Source of the DNA: Streptomyces roseolus
GTDB lineage: Bacteria > Actinomycetota > Actinomycetes > Streptomycetales > Streptomycetaceae
Direction: 5' to 3'
Length of the DNA: 64,000 nucleotides
Assembly: GCF_014649855.1 (NCBI RefSeq)
Contig: NZ_BMTV01000012.1
Coordinates: 147,716 to 211,715 of the forward strand
The position numbers were made by a program, and so were the translations under genes. Positions 48,773 through 57,141 of the stretch are shown piece after piece; position 1 is the stretch's first letter; each line of letters begins with the position of its first letter. The notes beneath the pieces were generated by a model. The model did no database searches. It was not told the origin of the DNA and saw only the letters and a list, made by a program, of their open reading frames with translations.

Positions 48773-50091
48773 CAGCGGAGGAACCCTTCGTAATTGCGCT
48801 GCTGGAGCTGGCTCTCGATCTGCTTCACGGTCTCCAGCCCGACACCCACGATGATGAGGATGCTCGTCCCACCGAAGGGGAAGTTGGCATTGGCACCGCC
48901 GAAGCCTGCCAACGCCATCGTCGGCACAAGAGCGATCAGACCCAAGTACAGCGAGCCCGGCCAAGTGATCCGGTTGAGCACGTAGCTCAGGTACTCGGCA
49001 GTAGGTCGACCAGCCCGGATACCCGGGATGAAGCCACCATACTTCTTCATGTTGTCCGCGACTTCCTCGGGGTTGAACGAGATCGCCACGTAGAAGAAGG
49101 CGAAGAACACGATCAGGAGGAAGTACGTCGCGATGTAGTAGGGGTGGTCACCCTTGACGAAGTGGGCTTCGATCCAGGTCTTCCAGCCCGCGGTGGAGCT
49201 GGAGAACTGCGCGACCAGCGCCGGGATGTAGAGCAGCGACGAGGCGAAGATGACAGGAATCACACCTGCCTGGTTCACCTTCAACGGGATGTAAGTGGAC
49301 GTACCGCCGTACGACCTGCGGCCGATCATGCGCTTCGCGTACTGCACCGGGATGCGGCGCTGCGCCTGCTCGACGAAGACCACGAGGGCCACCATCACGA
49401 AGCCGATGAGGATGACGGTGCCGAACTCGATCCAGCCCTGGGCGAGCTTGCCGCTCTCCTTGATGGCCCAGAGGGCGCCCGGGAAGCCGGCGGCGATCGA
49501 GATGAACATGAGGATCGACATGCCGTTGCCGATGCCGCGGTCGGTGATGAGCTCACCGAGCCACATGACGATGGCGGTGCCCGCGGTCATGGTGATGACC
49601 ATGGTGGCGATGGTGAAGATCGACGGGTCCGGGACGACCTGGTTCGCGACGTTGCAGCCGCTGAACAGGGCGCCGCTCTTGGCGGTGGCCACGAGGCCCG
49701 TGCCCTGGAGGATCGCCAGGGCGATCGTCAGGTAACGGGTGTACTGCGTGATCTTCGCCGTACCGCTCTGGCCCTCCTTCTTGAGGGCTTCCAGTCGCGG
49801 GATCACGACGGTGAGCAGCTGCAGGATGATGCTCGCCGTGATGTACGGCATGATGCCGAGCGCGAAGATGGTGATCTGCAGCAGTGCGCCGCCACTGAAC
49901 ATGTTCACCAGGCCGAACAGGCTGTTGTTGCCCTCGCTCGCCTGGTCCACGCACATCTGGACGGCCTCGTAGCTGACGCCGGGGACGGGGATGTGGGCCC
50001 CGAGGCGGTACAGCACGATGATCGCCAGCGTGAAGAGCAGCTTCTTGCGCAGGTCGGGCGTCTTGAACGCCCGGGCGAAGCCGGTGAGCAC
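48772..50091 (-). CDS. secY: Protein translocase subunit SecY
   Basis: 439 residues with ten membrane helices; it is the channel of the Sec translocon. It starts (GTG at 50091, AGGAGG upstream) LTGFARAFKTPDLRKKLLFT. The plug region IPVPGV, GIGNGMSILMFISIAAGFP and YAKRMIGRRSYGGTSTYIPL (cytoplasmic loop for SecA and ribosome) are clear. It follows rplO after 216 bp with a hairpin, so SecY output may be set separately from the ribosomal proteins. Confidence 0.98.
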   Translation of the reverse strand: MLTGFARAFKTPDLRKKLLFTLAIIVLYRLGAHIPVPGVSYEAVQMCVDQASEGNNSLFGLVNMFSGGALLQITIFALGIMPYITASIILQLLTVVIPRLEALKKEGQSGTAKITQYTRYLTIALAILQGTGLVATAKSGALFSGCNVANQVVPDPSIFTIATMVITMTAGTAIVMWLGELITDRGIGNGMSILMFISIAAGFPGALWAIKESGKLAQGWIEFGTVILIGFVMVALVVFVEQAQRRIPVQYAKRMIGRRSYGGTSTYIPLKVNQAGVIPVIFASSLLYIPALVAQFSSSTAGWKTWIEAHFVKGDHPYYIATYFLLIVFFAFFYVAISFNPEEVADNMKKYGGFIPGIRAGRPTAEYLSYVLNRITWPGSLYLGLIALVPTMALAGFGGANANFPFGGTSILIIVGVGLETVKQIESQLQQRNYEGFLR

Positions 50092-50248
50092 GGTGCCTCC
50101 TGCGACCCCCGCGCTATGCGTCAGAGGTGACGGTTTTGTGATTCGACAATGACTGGGTGGTTCGGTCCCGGCCCCGGCGGTCTATACCGCATGAGCATGG
50201 ACGGTGCACGCCACCTTACCGGCGACCATGCCCCCCTAGGAACGACCA

Positions 50249-50282
50249 ACCGGGGATGCCCCTTTTGGGAGGCATCCCCGGT
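50249..50282 (-). terminator. Hairpin in the rplO-secY gap
   Basis: A perfect 12-bp stem, ACCGGGGATGCC (50249-50260) with its complement (50271-50282), and a 10-nt loop, 25 bp after the rplO stop. It is a likely partial terminator at the end of the spc operon, before the separate secY start region. Confidence 0.8.
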
Positions 50283-50307
50283 CGGATGTTCAGGCCATCG
50301 AGTCGTC

Positions 50308-50763
50308 TCAGACGAGCTCGGTGACGGTGCCGCCGGCGGCGGCGATCTTCTCCTTGGCGGAGCCGGAGACGGCGTCGACCGTCACCTGCAGCGCCACGGA
50401 GACCTCGCCCTGGCCCAGGACCTTGACGAGCTGGTTCTTGCGAACGGCACCCTTGGCGACCAGGTCGGCCACCGTGACCTCGCCACCCTGCGGGTAGAGC
50501 GCGGCCAGCTTGTCCAGGTTCACGACCTGGTACTCGGTGCGGAACGGGTTCTTGAAGCCCTTGAGCTTCGGGAGACGCATGTGGAGGGGCATCTGCCCAC
50601 CCTCGAAGCGCTCCGGAACCTGGTAGCGGGCCTTGGTGCCCTTGGTACCACGACCGGCCGTCTTACCCTTCGACGCCTCACCGCGACCCACACGGGTCTT
50701 CGCGGTCTTGGCGCCCGGGGCGGGACGGAGGTTGTGGATCTTGAGCGGGTTGTTCTCCGCCAT
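50308..50763 (-). CDS. rplO: 50S ribosomal protein L15
   Basis: 151 residues. It has the Gly-rich start LRPAPGAKTAKTRVGRGEAS and MRLPKLKGFKNPFRTEYQVV, both L15 features. The ATG at 50763 is 2 bp after the rpmD stop. It is the last ribosomal protein of the spc operon before the secY spacer. Confidence 0.97.
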   Translation of the reverse strand: MAENNPLKIHNLRPAPGAKTAKTRVGRGEASKGKTAGRGTKGTKARYQVPERFEGGQMPLHMRLPKLKGFKNPFRTEYQVVNLDKLAALYPQGGEVTVADLVAKGAVRKNQLVKVLGQGEVSVALQVTVDAVSGSAKEKIAAAGGTVTELV

Positions 50764-50765
50764 GA

Positions 50766-50948
50766 TCAGTCGACCTCCTCAACCGTCACGAGGTGGCGGA
50801 CGGTGTGCACCATGCCGCGGAACTCGGGGCGGTCCTCCTTGACGACCACGTCGTTCAGGCGCTTGAGCCCGAGCGAACGCAGCGTGTCGCGGTGGTTCTG
50901 CTTGCTGCCGATGTACGACTTCGTCTGCGTGATCTTGAGGCGAGCCAT
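50766..50948 (-). CDS. rpmD: 50S ribosomal protein L30
   Basis: 60 residues, the short bacterial L30: ARLKITQTKSYIGSKQNHRD then LRSLGLKRLNDVVV. Its ATG shares one base with the rpsE stop (TAATG), and rplO follows after 2 bp, so the three are translationally linked. Confidence 0.97.
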   Translation of the reverse strand: MARLKITQTKSYIGSKQNHRDTLRSLGLKRLNDVVVKEDRPEFRGMVHTVRHLVTVEEVD

Positions 50949-51553
50949 TACGCACCCGCTCCCGCACGCGCACGAAGCAGAGCCGCGGGGGCGACGTCCT
51001 CGAGGGGCAGACCACGGCGAGCCGCGATCTCCTCGGGACGCTGCAGGCCCTTCAGGGCCTCCACGGTCGCGTGCACGATGTTGATCGCGTTGTCGGAGCC
51101 GAGCGACTTCGACAGGATGTCGTGGACGCCGGCGCACTCGAGAACCGCGCGCACCGGGCCACCGGCGATCACACCGGTACCGGGGGAAGCCGGCTTGAGC
51201 AGGACGACGCCCGCAGCCTTCTCGCCCTGGATCGGGTGGGGGATGGTGCCCTGGATGCGGGGGACCTTGAAGAAGTGCTTCTTGGCCTCCTCAACACCCT
51301 TGGCGATGGCGGCCGGCACCTCCTTGGCCTTGCCGTAACCGACACCCACGGTGCCGTCACCGTCACCCACCACGACGAGCGCGGTGAAGCTGAAGCGACG
51401 ACCACCCTTGACAACCTTGGCGACGCGGTTGATCGCGACTACGCGCTCAACGTACGCGGTCTTCTCGGCGGCGGCAGCGCCACCGTCGCGGCCCTTCCGG
51501 TCCCGCCGCTCGCCGCCACCGGCACCGCTACCGCGGCGCTGGGGTCCAGCCAT
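50948..51553 (-). CDS. rpsE: 30S ribosomal protein S5
   Basis: 201 residues. The core has VVAINRVAKVVKGGRRFSFT (the decoding-fidelity loop known from spectinomycin resistance), VGVGYGKAKEVPAAI and a C-terminal PEEIAARRGL. The N-terminus is Gly/Arg-rich (GSGAGGGERRDRKGRDGG), usual in Streptomyces. It lies 45 bp after rplR. The ATG is at 51553. Confidence 0.97.
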   Translation of the reverse strand: MAGPQRRGSGAGGGERRDRKGRDGGAAAAEKTAYVERVVAINRVAKVVKGGRRFSFTALVVVGDGDGTVGVGYGKAKEVPAAIAKGVEEAKKHFFKVPRIQGTIPHPIQGEKAAGVVLLKPASPGTGVIAGGPVRAVLECAGVHDILSKSLGSDNAINIVHATVEALKGLQRPEEIAARRGLPLEDVAPAALLRARAGAGA

Positions 51554-51598
51554 TGGAATACCTCTCTCTGTTACGTCCGTTAGTCCCGGAACCGGGGC

Positions 51599-51982
51599 TT
51601 AGAACTTCAGCCCGGCTTCGCGGGCGGCGTCAGCCAGAGCGGCAATGCGCCCGGCGTACCTGTTGCCACCACGGTCGAACACGACGGCCTCGACACCGGC
51701 GGCCTTGGCGCGCTCGGCGACCAGGGCGCCGACCTGCTGGGCCTGCGAGGACTTCGAGCCCTCGCCACCGCGGATCGAAGCGTCCAGGTGGGACGCCGAC
51801 GCGACGGTGTGACCCTTGAGGTCGTCGATGACCTGCGCGGTGATACCGCGGTTCGAACGCGTCACGACGAGGCGCGGACGCTCCGCCGTACCCGACACGT
51901 TCTTACGGATGCGCAGGTGACGGCGCGCCTTCGCGGCGCGCTTGTAAGCGTCGCCCTTGGCGATCTTGACACCGTATGCCAT
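51599..51982 (-). CDS. rplR: 50S ribosomal protein L18
   Basis: 127 residues. ARRHLRIRKNVSGTAERPRL binds 5S rRNA, and VVFDRGGNRYAGRIAALADA and REAGLKF at the end are L18 features. The ATG is at 51982, 3 bp after rplF. It is part of the 5S RNP with L5. Confidence 0.97.
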   Translation of the reverse strand: MAYGVKIAKGDAYKRAAKARRHLRIRKNVSGTAERPRLVVTRSNRGITAQVIDDLKGHTVASASHLDASIRGGEGSKSSQAQQVGALVAERAKAAGVEAVVFDRGGNRYAGRIAALADAAREAGLKF

Positions 51983-51985
51983 GGC

Positions 51986-52525
51986 TTACTTACCAGCCTT
52001 TCCGACCTTGCGGCGGATGACCTCGCCCGCGTACTTGACGCCCTTGGCCTTGTACGGGTCGGGCTTCCGCAGCTTGCGGATGTTCGCGGCGACTTCGCCG
52101 ACCTTCTGCTTGTCGATGCCCTCGACCGAGAACTTGGTCGGCGACTCGACCTTGAAGGAGATGCCCTCGGGGGCCTCCACCAGGATCGGGTGGCTGTAGC
52201 CGAGCTGGAACTCCAGGCCGGAGCCCTTCGCGGCCACGCGGTAACCGACACCGCTGATCTCGAGCGCCTTGACGTACCCCTGGGTCACACCGGTGATCAT
52301 GTTGGCCACCAGCGTGCGGGACAGGCCGTGGAGGGCCTTGTTCTGACGCTCGTCGTTCGGACGGGTGACGTTCAGAACGCCGTCCTCGCCCTTAACGATC
52401 TCGATCGGCGCGGCGACGGTGTGGCTCAGGGTGCCCTTGGAACCCTTCACCGTGACCGTGCGGCCCTCGATGGTGACGTCCACGCCGGCGGGAACCGTGA
52501 TGGGGAGCTTGCCGATTCGCGACAT
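51986..52525 (-). CDS. rplF: 50S ribosomal protein L6
   Basis: 179 residues with the duplicated L6 fold. It starts SRIGKLPITVPAGVDVTIEG. HGLSRTLVANMITGVTQGY, and the C-terminal signature RKPDPYKAKGVKYAGEVIRR, are diagnostic. It lies 20 bp after rpsH. The ATG is at 52525 with GAGGAAT upstream. Confidence 0.98.
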   Translation of the reverse strand: MSRIGKLPITVPAGVDVTIEGRTVTVKGSKGTLSHTVAAPIEIVKGEDGVLNVTRPNDERQNKALHGLSRTLVANMITGVTQGYVKALEISGVGYRVAAKGSGLEFQLGYSHPILVEAPEGISFKVESPTKFSVEGIDKQKVGEVAANIRKLRKPDPYKAKGVKYAGEVIRRKVGKAGK

Positions 52526-52545
52526 TGCTATTCCTCCGTTCCCGA

Positions 52546-52944
52546 CTACCAGACGTAGGCGAGGACTTCCCCACCCACGCCCTTCTTCTGCGCCTGCTGG
52601 CCGGTCAGGAGACCGTGGGACGTGGAGATGATCGCCACGCCCAGGCCGCCGAGGACCTTCGGCAGGTTGGTGGACTTCGCGTAAACCCGGAGGCCCGGCT
52701 TCGAGATCCGCTTGATGCCCGCGATGGAGCGCTCACGGTTCGGACCGAACTTGAGGTCGATGACGAGGTTCTTACCGACCTCGGCGTCCTCGACCTTCCA
52801 GCCGGTGATGAAGCCCTCCTGCTGGAGGATTTCCGCGATGTGCGACTTGATCTTGCTGTGCGGCATCGTCACGGAGTCGTGGTACGCCGAGTTCGCGTTA
52901 CGCAGACGCGTGAGCATGTCTGCGATCGGATCAGTCATGGTCAT
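52546..52944 (-). CDS. rpsH: 30S ribosomal protein S8
   Basis: 132 residues. MTDPIADMLTRLRNAN at the start and the C-terminal GVAIISTSHGLLTGQQAQKK (16S helix 21 binding) are S8. Two ATGs, at 52944 and 52938, are possible; the first matches the usual Streptomyces protein (MTMTDP). A 223-bp spacer precedes it, unusual inside this tightly packed operon. Confidence 0.97.
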   Translation of the reverse strand: MTMTDPIADMLTRLRNANSAYHDSVTMPHSKIKSHIAEILQQEGFITGWKVEDAEVGKNLVIDLKFGPNRERSIAGIKRISKPGLRVYAKSTNLPKVLGGLGVAIISTSHGLLTGQQAQKKGVGGEVLAYVW

Positions 52945-53167
52945 GAATTGGCCTTCGGCCTCTCTCGCCGGGGTTTCCTGGTGCACCATCCCTCTCCCCG
53001 ATCCGAGACGGGGCGGGTGCGGTGCGGTGGACCTACGGCGTAGTAAGTCGTAAGGGCGGCGGACGCCCAACCCTTCAAGCCTACGGCATGTCGGGTCGGG
53101 CCTCCGCCAGCCCAATGCCTACCGAGAGACTCCGGTCATTCACCAACGCCCAGAGGGCGAAGGGGAA
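52945..53167 (-). other. Long untranslated gap inside the spc operon (rpsN-rpsH)
   Basis: 223 bp without a gene, while most neighbouring genes are 0-45 bp apart. Short inverted repeats occur, for example GGCC-GAA-GGCC close to rpsH and CCCC...GGGG at about 52996-53013. It may be a regulatory leader for rpsH, a processing site or an internal promoter region. No clear promoter was identified. Confidence 0.5.
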
Positions 53168-53353
53168 TTACCAGGAGCTCTTGGTCACGCCCGGCAGCTC
53201 GCCACGGTGAGCCATCTCACGGAGGCACACGCGGCACAGGCCGAACTTGCGGTACACGGAGTGGGGGCGACCGCAGCGCTGGCAGCGGGTGTACGCGCGC
53301 ACACCGAACTTGGGCTTGCGGGCAGCCTTCGCGATGAGAGCCTTCTTCGCCAT
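53168..53353 (-). CDS. rpsN: 30S ribosomal protein S14, zinc type
   Basis: 61 residues. It has two CXXC pairs (RCQRCG and LCRVCL), so it is the zinc-binding C+ form. Streptomyces also has a zinc-independent S14 elsewhere that replaces it under zinc starvation (family knowledge). The ATG at 53353 is 5 bp after the rplE stop. Confidence 0.97.
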   Translation of the reverse strand: MAKKALIAKAARKPKFGVRAYTRCQRCGRPHSVYRKFGLCRVCLREMAHRGELPGVTKSSW

Positions 53354-53358
53354 CTCGC

Positions 53359-53913
53359 TTACGCCTCCTTGAACGGGAAGCCGAGGTGACGCAGAAGGGC
53401 ACGGCCCTCGTCGTCGTTGGTCGCCGTGGTCACCACGGTGATGTCCATACCCCGGGTACGGTCGATCTTGTCCTGGTCGATCTCGTGGAACATGACCTGC
53501 TCCGTGAGACCGAAGGTGTAGTTGCCGCGGCCGTCGAACTGCTTCGGGGACAGGCCACGGAAGTCGCGGATGCGCGGCAGCGCGAGCGACAGGGTGCGGT
53601 CCAGGAACTCCCACATGCGGTCACCGCGGAGGGTGACGTGGGCACCGATCGGCTGGCCCTCGCGCAGCTTGAACTGCGCGATGGACTTGCGGGCCTTGGT
53701 GACGGCCGGCTTCTGACCGGTGATCGTGGTGAGGTCGCGGATCGCGCCCTCGATCAGCTTCGAGTCACGGGCGGCGTCGCCGACACCCATGTTGACCACG
53801 ATCTTCACGAGGCCGGGGATCTGCATGACGTTCTCGTACTTGAACTCGTCACGCAGCTTGCCCGCGATCTCCTCGCGGTACTTCGTCTTGAGACGCGGAG
53901 TGGTGGTAGCCAT
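53359..53913 (-). CDS. rplE: 50S ribosomal protein L5
   Basis: 184 residues. L5 signatures are NVMQIPGLVKIVVNMGVGDA, TGQKPAVTKARKSIAQFKLR and the C-terminal DITVVTTATNDDEGRALL. It binds 5S rRNA and contacts S13. Its ATG at 53913 shares one base with the rplX stop (TGATG). Confidence 0.98.
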   Translation of the reverse strand: MATTTPRLKTKYREEIAGKLRDEFKYENVMQIPGLVKIVVNMGVGDAARDSKLIEGAIRDLTTITGQKPAVTKARKSIAQFKLREGQPIGAHVTLRGDRMWEFLDRTLSLALPRIRDFRGLSPKQFDGRGNYTFGLTEQVMFHEIDQDKIDRTRGMDITVVTTATNDDEGRALLRHLGFPFKEA

Positions 53914-54224
53914 CAGATGTCCTCACCCGTCCGCTTGGCAACGCGGATCTTGTTGCCCTCGTCGTCGAAGCGGAAACCGACACGCGTGACGACCTTCTTG
54001 CCGTCCTTCTCCACGACCAGCTGGACGTTGGAGACGTGGACCGGAGCCTCGGTGGTCACGATGCCGCCGGCCTGGTTCGGGCCGGCCTTCGTGTGCTTCT
54101 TGACCCGGTTGACACCCTCGACGAGGACGCGGGACTCGGCGGGGTAGGCCGCGATGACCTTGCCCTGCTTGCCCTTGTCCTTACCGGTGATGACCTGGAC
54201 CAGGTCGCCCTTCTTGATCTTCAT
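53913..54224 (-). CDS. rplX: 50S ribosomal protein L24
   Basis: 103 residues. The KOW motif is at the start (KIKKGDLVQVITGKDKGKQG), then GVNRVKKHTKAGPNQAGGIV. It is an assembly initiator of the 50S. It lies 2 bp after rplN and overlaps rplE by one base. Confidence 0.98.
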   Translation of the reverse strand: MKIKKGDLVQVITGKDKGKQGKVIAAYPAESRVLVEGVNRVKKHTKAGPNQAGGIVTTEAPVHVSNVQLVVEKDGKKVVTRVGFRFDDEGNKIRVAKRTGEDI

Positions 54225-54226
54225 GC

Positions 54227-54595
54227 TTACAGCACCTCCGGCGCGAGCGAGATGATCTTCATGAACTTCTTCTCGCGCAGCTCACGGCCCACCGGGCCGA
54301 AGATACGGGTGCCGCGAGGGTCGCCGTCGTTCTTCAGAATGACGGCGGCGTTCTCGTCGAAGCGGATGTACGAGCCGTCCTGACGACGACGCTCCTTGAC
54401 GGTGCGAACGATGACCGCCTTGACGACGTCACCCTTCTTCACGTTGCCACCGGGGATCGCGTCCTTGACGGTGGCGACGATGACGTCACCGATGCCCGCG
54501 TAGCGGCGACCCGAGCCACCGAGAACACGGATGCAAAGGATCTCCTTGGCACCAGTGTTGTCGGCGACGCGAAGTCGCGACTCCTGCTGGATCAC
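54227..54595 (-). CDS. rplN: 50S ribosomal protein L14
   Basis: 122 residues. It starts MIQQESRLRVADNTGAKEIL, with AVIVRTVKERRRQDGSYIRF and RIFGPVGRELREKKFMKIIS. It forms an intersubunit bridge. A 101-bp gap with two hairpins lies upstream, between rpsQ and rplN. Confidence 0.98.
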   Translation of the reverse strand: MIQQESRLRVADNTGAKEILCIRVLGGSGRRYAGIGDVIVATVKDAIPGGNVKKGDVVKAVIVRTVKERRRQDGSYIRFDENAAVILKNDGDPRGTRIFGPVGRELREKKFMKIISLAPEVL

Positions 54596-54624
54596 GTCTA
54601 TCTCCTGATTGTCTGCCGGTTCCC

Positions 54625-54692
54625 GGCGGGGGCCACTGGTCAGCGGCCCCCACCGAGCCTGGCGGAACTGTTCCTAGGGGGTCCCCCTAGGA
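54625..54692 (-). promoter_or_regulatory. Two hairpins in the rpsQ-rplN gap
   Basis: Hairpin 1 (54625-54654) has GGGGGCC arms with a mismatch and a 6-nt loop. Hairpin 2 is an almost loop-less palindrome, TCCTAGGGGG (54672-54681) with its complement (54683-54692). They stand at the classic S10/spc operon boundary, so a partial terminator is likely. Confidence 0.75.
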
Positions 54693-54696
54693 GGGA

Positions 54697-54978
54697 TTAC
54701 TTGGCCTTCTCGAGGATCTCGACGACGCGCCAGTGCTTCGTCGACGACAGCTTCCGGGTCTCCATCAGGAGGACGCGGTCGCCGATGCCGGCAGCGTTCT
54801 GCTCGTCGTGAGCCTTGAGCTTGTTCGTACGGCGGATGACCTTGCCGTACAGCGCGTGCTTGACGCGGTCCTCGACGGCGACGACGACGGTCTTGTCCAT
54901 CTTGTCGCTGACGACCAGGCCCTCGCGGACCTTGCGAGCGTTGCGCTCGGTCTTCTCAGTCACGTTGTTCTCGCTCAT
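54697..54978 (-). CDS. rpsQ: 30S ribosomal protein S17
   Basis: 93 residues. RKVREGLVVSDKMDKTVVVA, YGKVIRRTNKLKAHDEQN and GDRVLLMETRKLSSTKHWRV are S17. It is the last gene of the S10 operon. Its ATG shares one base with the rpmC stop (TGATG). Confidence 0.98.
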   Translation of the reverse strand: MSENNVTEKTERNARKVREGLVVSDKMDKTVVVAVEDRVKHALYGKVIRRTNKLKAHDEQNAAGIGDRVLLMETRKLSSTKHWRVVEILEKAK

Positions 54979-55202
54979 CAGGCGTTCTCCACCGTCTCAA
55001 TGCCGAGCTCACGCTCTCGCATGAGGGTGTAGATCCGGGCGATGTCCTTACGGACCGCCCGAAGACGGCCGTGGTTCTCGAGCTGGCCCGTCGCCGCCTG
55101 GAAGCGGAGGTTGAACAGCTCTTCCTTGGCCTCGCGGAGCTTGGCCACAAGCTCCTCGTTGCCCAGCTCGCGCAGCTCGGACGCCTTGGTACCGGCCGAC
55201 AT
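54978..55202 (-). CDS. rpmC: 50S ribosomal protein L29
   Basis: 74 residues: ASELRELGNEELVAKLREAK, LFNLRFQAATGQLENHGRL and RIYTLMRERELGI. It lies near the peptide exit. The ATG at 55202 overlaps the rplP stop by one base; a GTG one codon upstream is also in frame. Confidence 0.97.
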   Translation of the reverse strand: MSAGTKASELRELGNEELVAKLREAKEELFNLRFQAATGQLENHGRLRAVRKDIARIYTLMRERELGIETVENA

Positions 55203-55621
55203 CACAGCTCACCTGCCTCGCGCTTAACGATCTTGCACTTCATCGGCAGCTTGTGAGCCGCACGAGTCAGAGCCTCACGCGCGATCTTCTCGTTCGGGTA
55301 GGACAGCTCGAACATCACCCGACCGGGCTTGACGTTCGCGATCCACCACTCCGGCGAACCCTTACCGGAACCCATGCGGGTCTCGGCAGGCTTCTTCGTC
55401 AGCGGGCGGTCCGGGTAGATGTTGATCCAGACCTTGCCGCCACGCTTGATGTGGCGGGTCATCGCGATACGCGCGGCCTCGATCTGGCGGTTGGTCACGT
55501 AGGCCGGGGTGAGGGCCTGAATGCCGTACTCGCCGAACGCAACCTGCGTGCCACCCTTGGACATGCCATTGCGCTTCGGGTGGTGCTGCTTGCGGTGCTT
55601 GACCCTACGGGGGATCAGCAT
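55202..55621 (-). CDS. rplP: 50S ribosomal protein L16
   Basis: 139 residues. It starts MLIPRRVKHRKQHHPKRNG. The conserved VWINIYPDRPLTKKPAETRM and GSGKGSPEWWIANVKPGRVM are present; L16 helps shape the A site. The ATG at 55621 is 5 bp after rpsC. Confidence 0.98.
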   Translation of the reverse strand: MLIPRRVKHRKQHHPKRNGMSKGGTQVAFGEYGIQALTPAYVTNRQIEAARIAMTRHIKRGGKVWINIYPDRPLTKKPAETRMGSGKGSPEWWIANVKPGRVMFELSYPNEKIAREALTRAAHKLPMKCKIVKREAGEL

Positions 55622-55626
55622 TTCGG

Positions 55627-56457
55627 TCAGGCCTCCGTTCCGGTGCTCTCAGCAGCCGGAGCGGCGGCGGCCTCGGCCTTGGGGGCCTCGGCAGCGGGAG
55701 CCGACTGCGGCTTGCGACCGCGACCGCCACGCTCGCCACCGCGGCCACCGCGGCCGGCCGGGCGGTCAGCACCGCCACGGGCCGGACGGTTGCCGGCGCG
55801 GGCGGCGGCGTTCTCGGCGCGGACCTCGGCGATGTTCTTGACGTCGCCCTTGTAGATCCAGACCTTCACGCCGATGCGGCCGAAGGTCGTCTTGGCCTCG
55901 AAGAAGCCGTACTCGACGTTCGCGCGGAGCGTGTGCAGCGGCACACGACCCTCGCGGTAGAACTCCGAGCGGGACATCTCGGCGCCGCCGAGACGGCCAC
56001 CACACTGGATCTTGATGCCCTTGGCGCCGGCCTTCATGGCGGACTGCATGCTCTTGCGCATGGCCCGACGGAAGGAGACGCGGGAGGAGAGCTGCTCGGC
56101 GACGGCCTGGGCCACGAGCTGAGCGTCGACCTCGGGGTTCTTGACCTCGAGGATGTTCAGCTGGACCTGCTTGCCGGTCAGCTTTTCCAGCTGGCCGCGG
56201 ATCTTGTCGGCCTCGGCGCCACGGCGACCGATGACAATGCCCGGACGAGCGGTGTGGATGTCCACGCGGACGCGGTCACGGGTGCGCTCGATCTCCACCT
56301 TCGAGATGCCGGCGCGCTCCATGCCGGACGTCAGCATCCGACGGATGGCGACGTCTTCCTTGACGTAGTCCTTGTACAGCTTGTCGGCGTACCAGCGGGA
56401 CTTGAAGTCCGTGGTGATGCCGAGCCGGAACCCATGCGGGTTAACCTTCTGGCCCAT
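55627..56457 (-). CDS. rpsC: 30S ribosomal protein S3
   Basis: 276 residues. GQKVNPHGFRLGITTDFKSR starts the protein. The KH domain has VDIHTARPGIVIGRRGAEAD, and the C-terminal domain MSRSEFYREGRVPLHTLRAN. A 55-residue Gly/Arg then Ala/Glu-rich tail is an actinobacterial extension. It forms the mRNA entry site with S4 and S5. The ATG overlaps the rplV stop by one base (TAATG). Confidence 0.98.
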   Translation of the reverse strand: MGQKVNPHGFRLGITTDFKSRWYADKLYKDYVKEDVAIRRMLTSGMERAGISKVEIERTRDRVRVDIHTARPGIVIGRRGAEADKIRGQLEKLTGKQVQLNILEVKNPEVDAQLVAQAVAEQLSSRVSFRRAMRKSMQSAMKAGAKGIKIQCGGRLGGAEMSRSEFYREGRVPLHTLRANVEYGFFEAKTTFGRIGVKVWIYKGDVKNIAEVRAENAAARAGNRPARGGADRPAGRGGRGGERGGRGRKPQSAPAAEAPKAEAAAAPAAESTGTEA

Positions 56458-56804
56458 TACCGGGTTCCTTCCTTGCTGCTGACGACCACGGTGATGTGGC
56501 TGGTCCGCTTGCGGATCCGGTAGGCACGGCCCTGGGCGCGCGGACGGAACCGCTTCAGGGTCGGACCCTCGTCGACGTACGCCTCGCTGATGAACAGCGA
56601 GTTGGCGTCCGTGTGGTCGTAGTTGTGCGCGGCGTTGGCGATGGCGCTGTCGAGCACCTTGCCGACCGGCACGGAGGCTGCCTGCGGAGCGAATCGCAGA
56701 ACAGCCTGAGCCTCCGTGGCATCCATGCCACGGATCAGGTCCACCACGCGGCGGGCCTTCATGGGCGTGACGCGGATGTACCGCGCCTGGGCCCTGGCTT
56801 CCAT
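56457..56804 (-). CDS. rplV: 50S ribosomal protein L22
   Basis: 115 residues. It has ARYIRVTPMKARRVVDLIRG and the exit-tunnel hairpin region EGPTLKRFRPRAQGRAYRIR. Mutations in this loop give macrolide resistance in other bacteria. It lies 43 bp after rpsS, and the ATG is at 56804. Confidence 0.98.
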   Translation of the reverse strand: MEARAQARYIRVTPMKARRVVDLIRGMDATEAQAVLRFAPQAASVPVGKVLDSAIANAAHNYDHTDANSLFISEAYVDEGPTLKRFRPRAQGRAYRIRKRTSHITVVVSSKEGTR

Positions 56805-56847
56805 GGTTGTCCCTTCAGTTACTTACGTGTCTGAATGCGATCCGCTA

Positions 56848-57129
56848 CTAGCGGCGCTTCGACTTCCGGTCTTCCTTGACGTGACCCCGGAAGGTACGCG
56901 TCGGCGAGAACTCGCCGAGCTTGTGCCCGACCATCGACTCGGTGACGAACACCGGGACGTGGGTCTTGCCGTTGTGCACCGCGATCGTGTGCCCGAGCAT
57001 CGCCGGGATGATCATGGAGCGACGGGACCAGGTCTTGATGACGTTCTTGGTACCGGCCTCGTTCTGAGCGTCCACCTTCTTGATGAGGTGGCCGTCGACG
57101 AAGGGTCCCTTCTTGAGACTGCGCGGCAT
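56848..57129 (-). CDS. rpsS: 30S ribosomal protein S19
   Basis: 93 residues. PRSLKKGPFVDGHLIKKVDA, WSRRSMIIPAMLGHTIAVHN and VGHKLGEFSPTRTFRGHV are S19. It lies in the 30S head with S13. The ATG is at 57129, 12 bp after rplB. Confidence 0.98.
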   Translation of the reverse strand: MPRSLKKGPFVDGHLIKKVDAQNEAGTKNVIKTWSRRSMIIPAMLGHTIAVHNGKTHVPVFVTESMVGHKLGEFSPTRTFRGHVKEDRKSKRR

Positions 57130-57141
57130 CTAAACCCGCTC

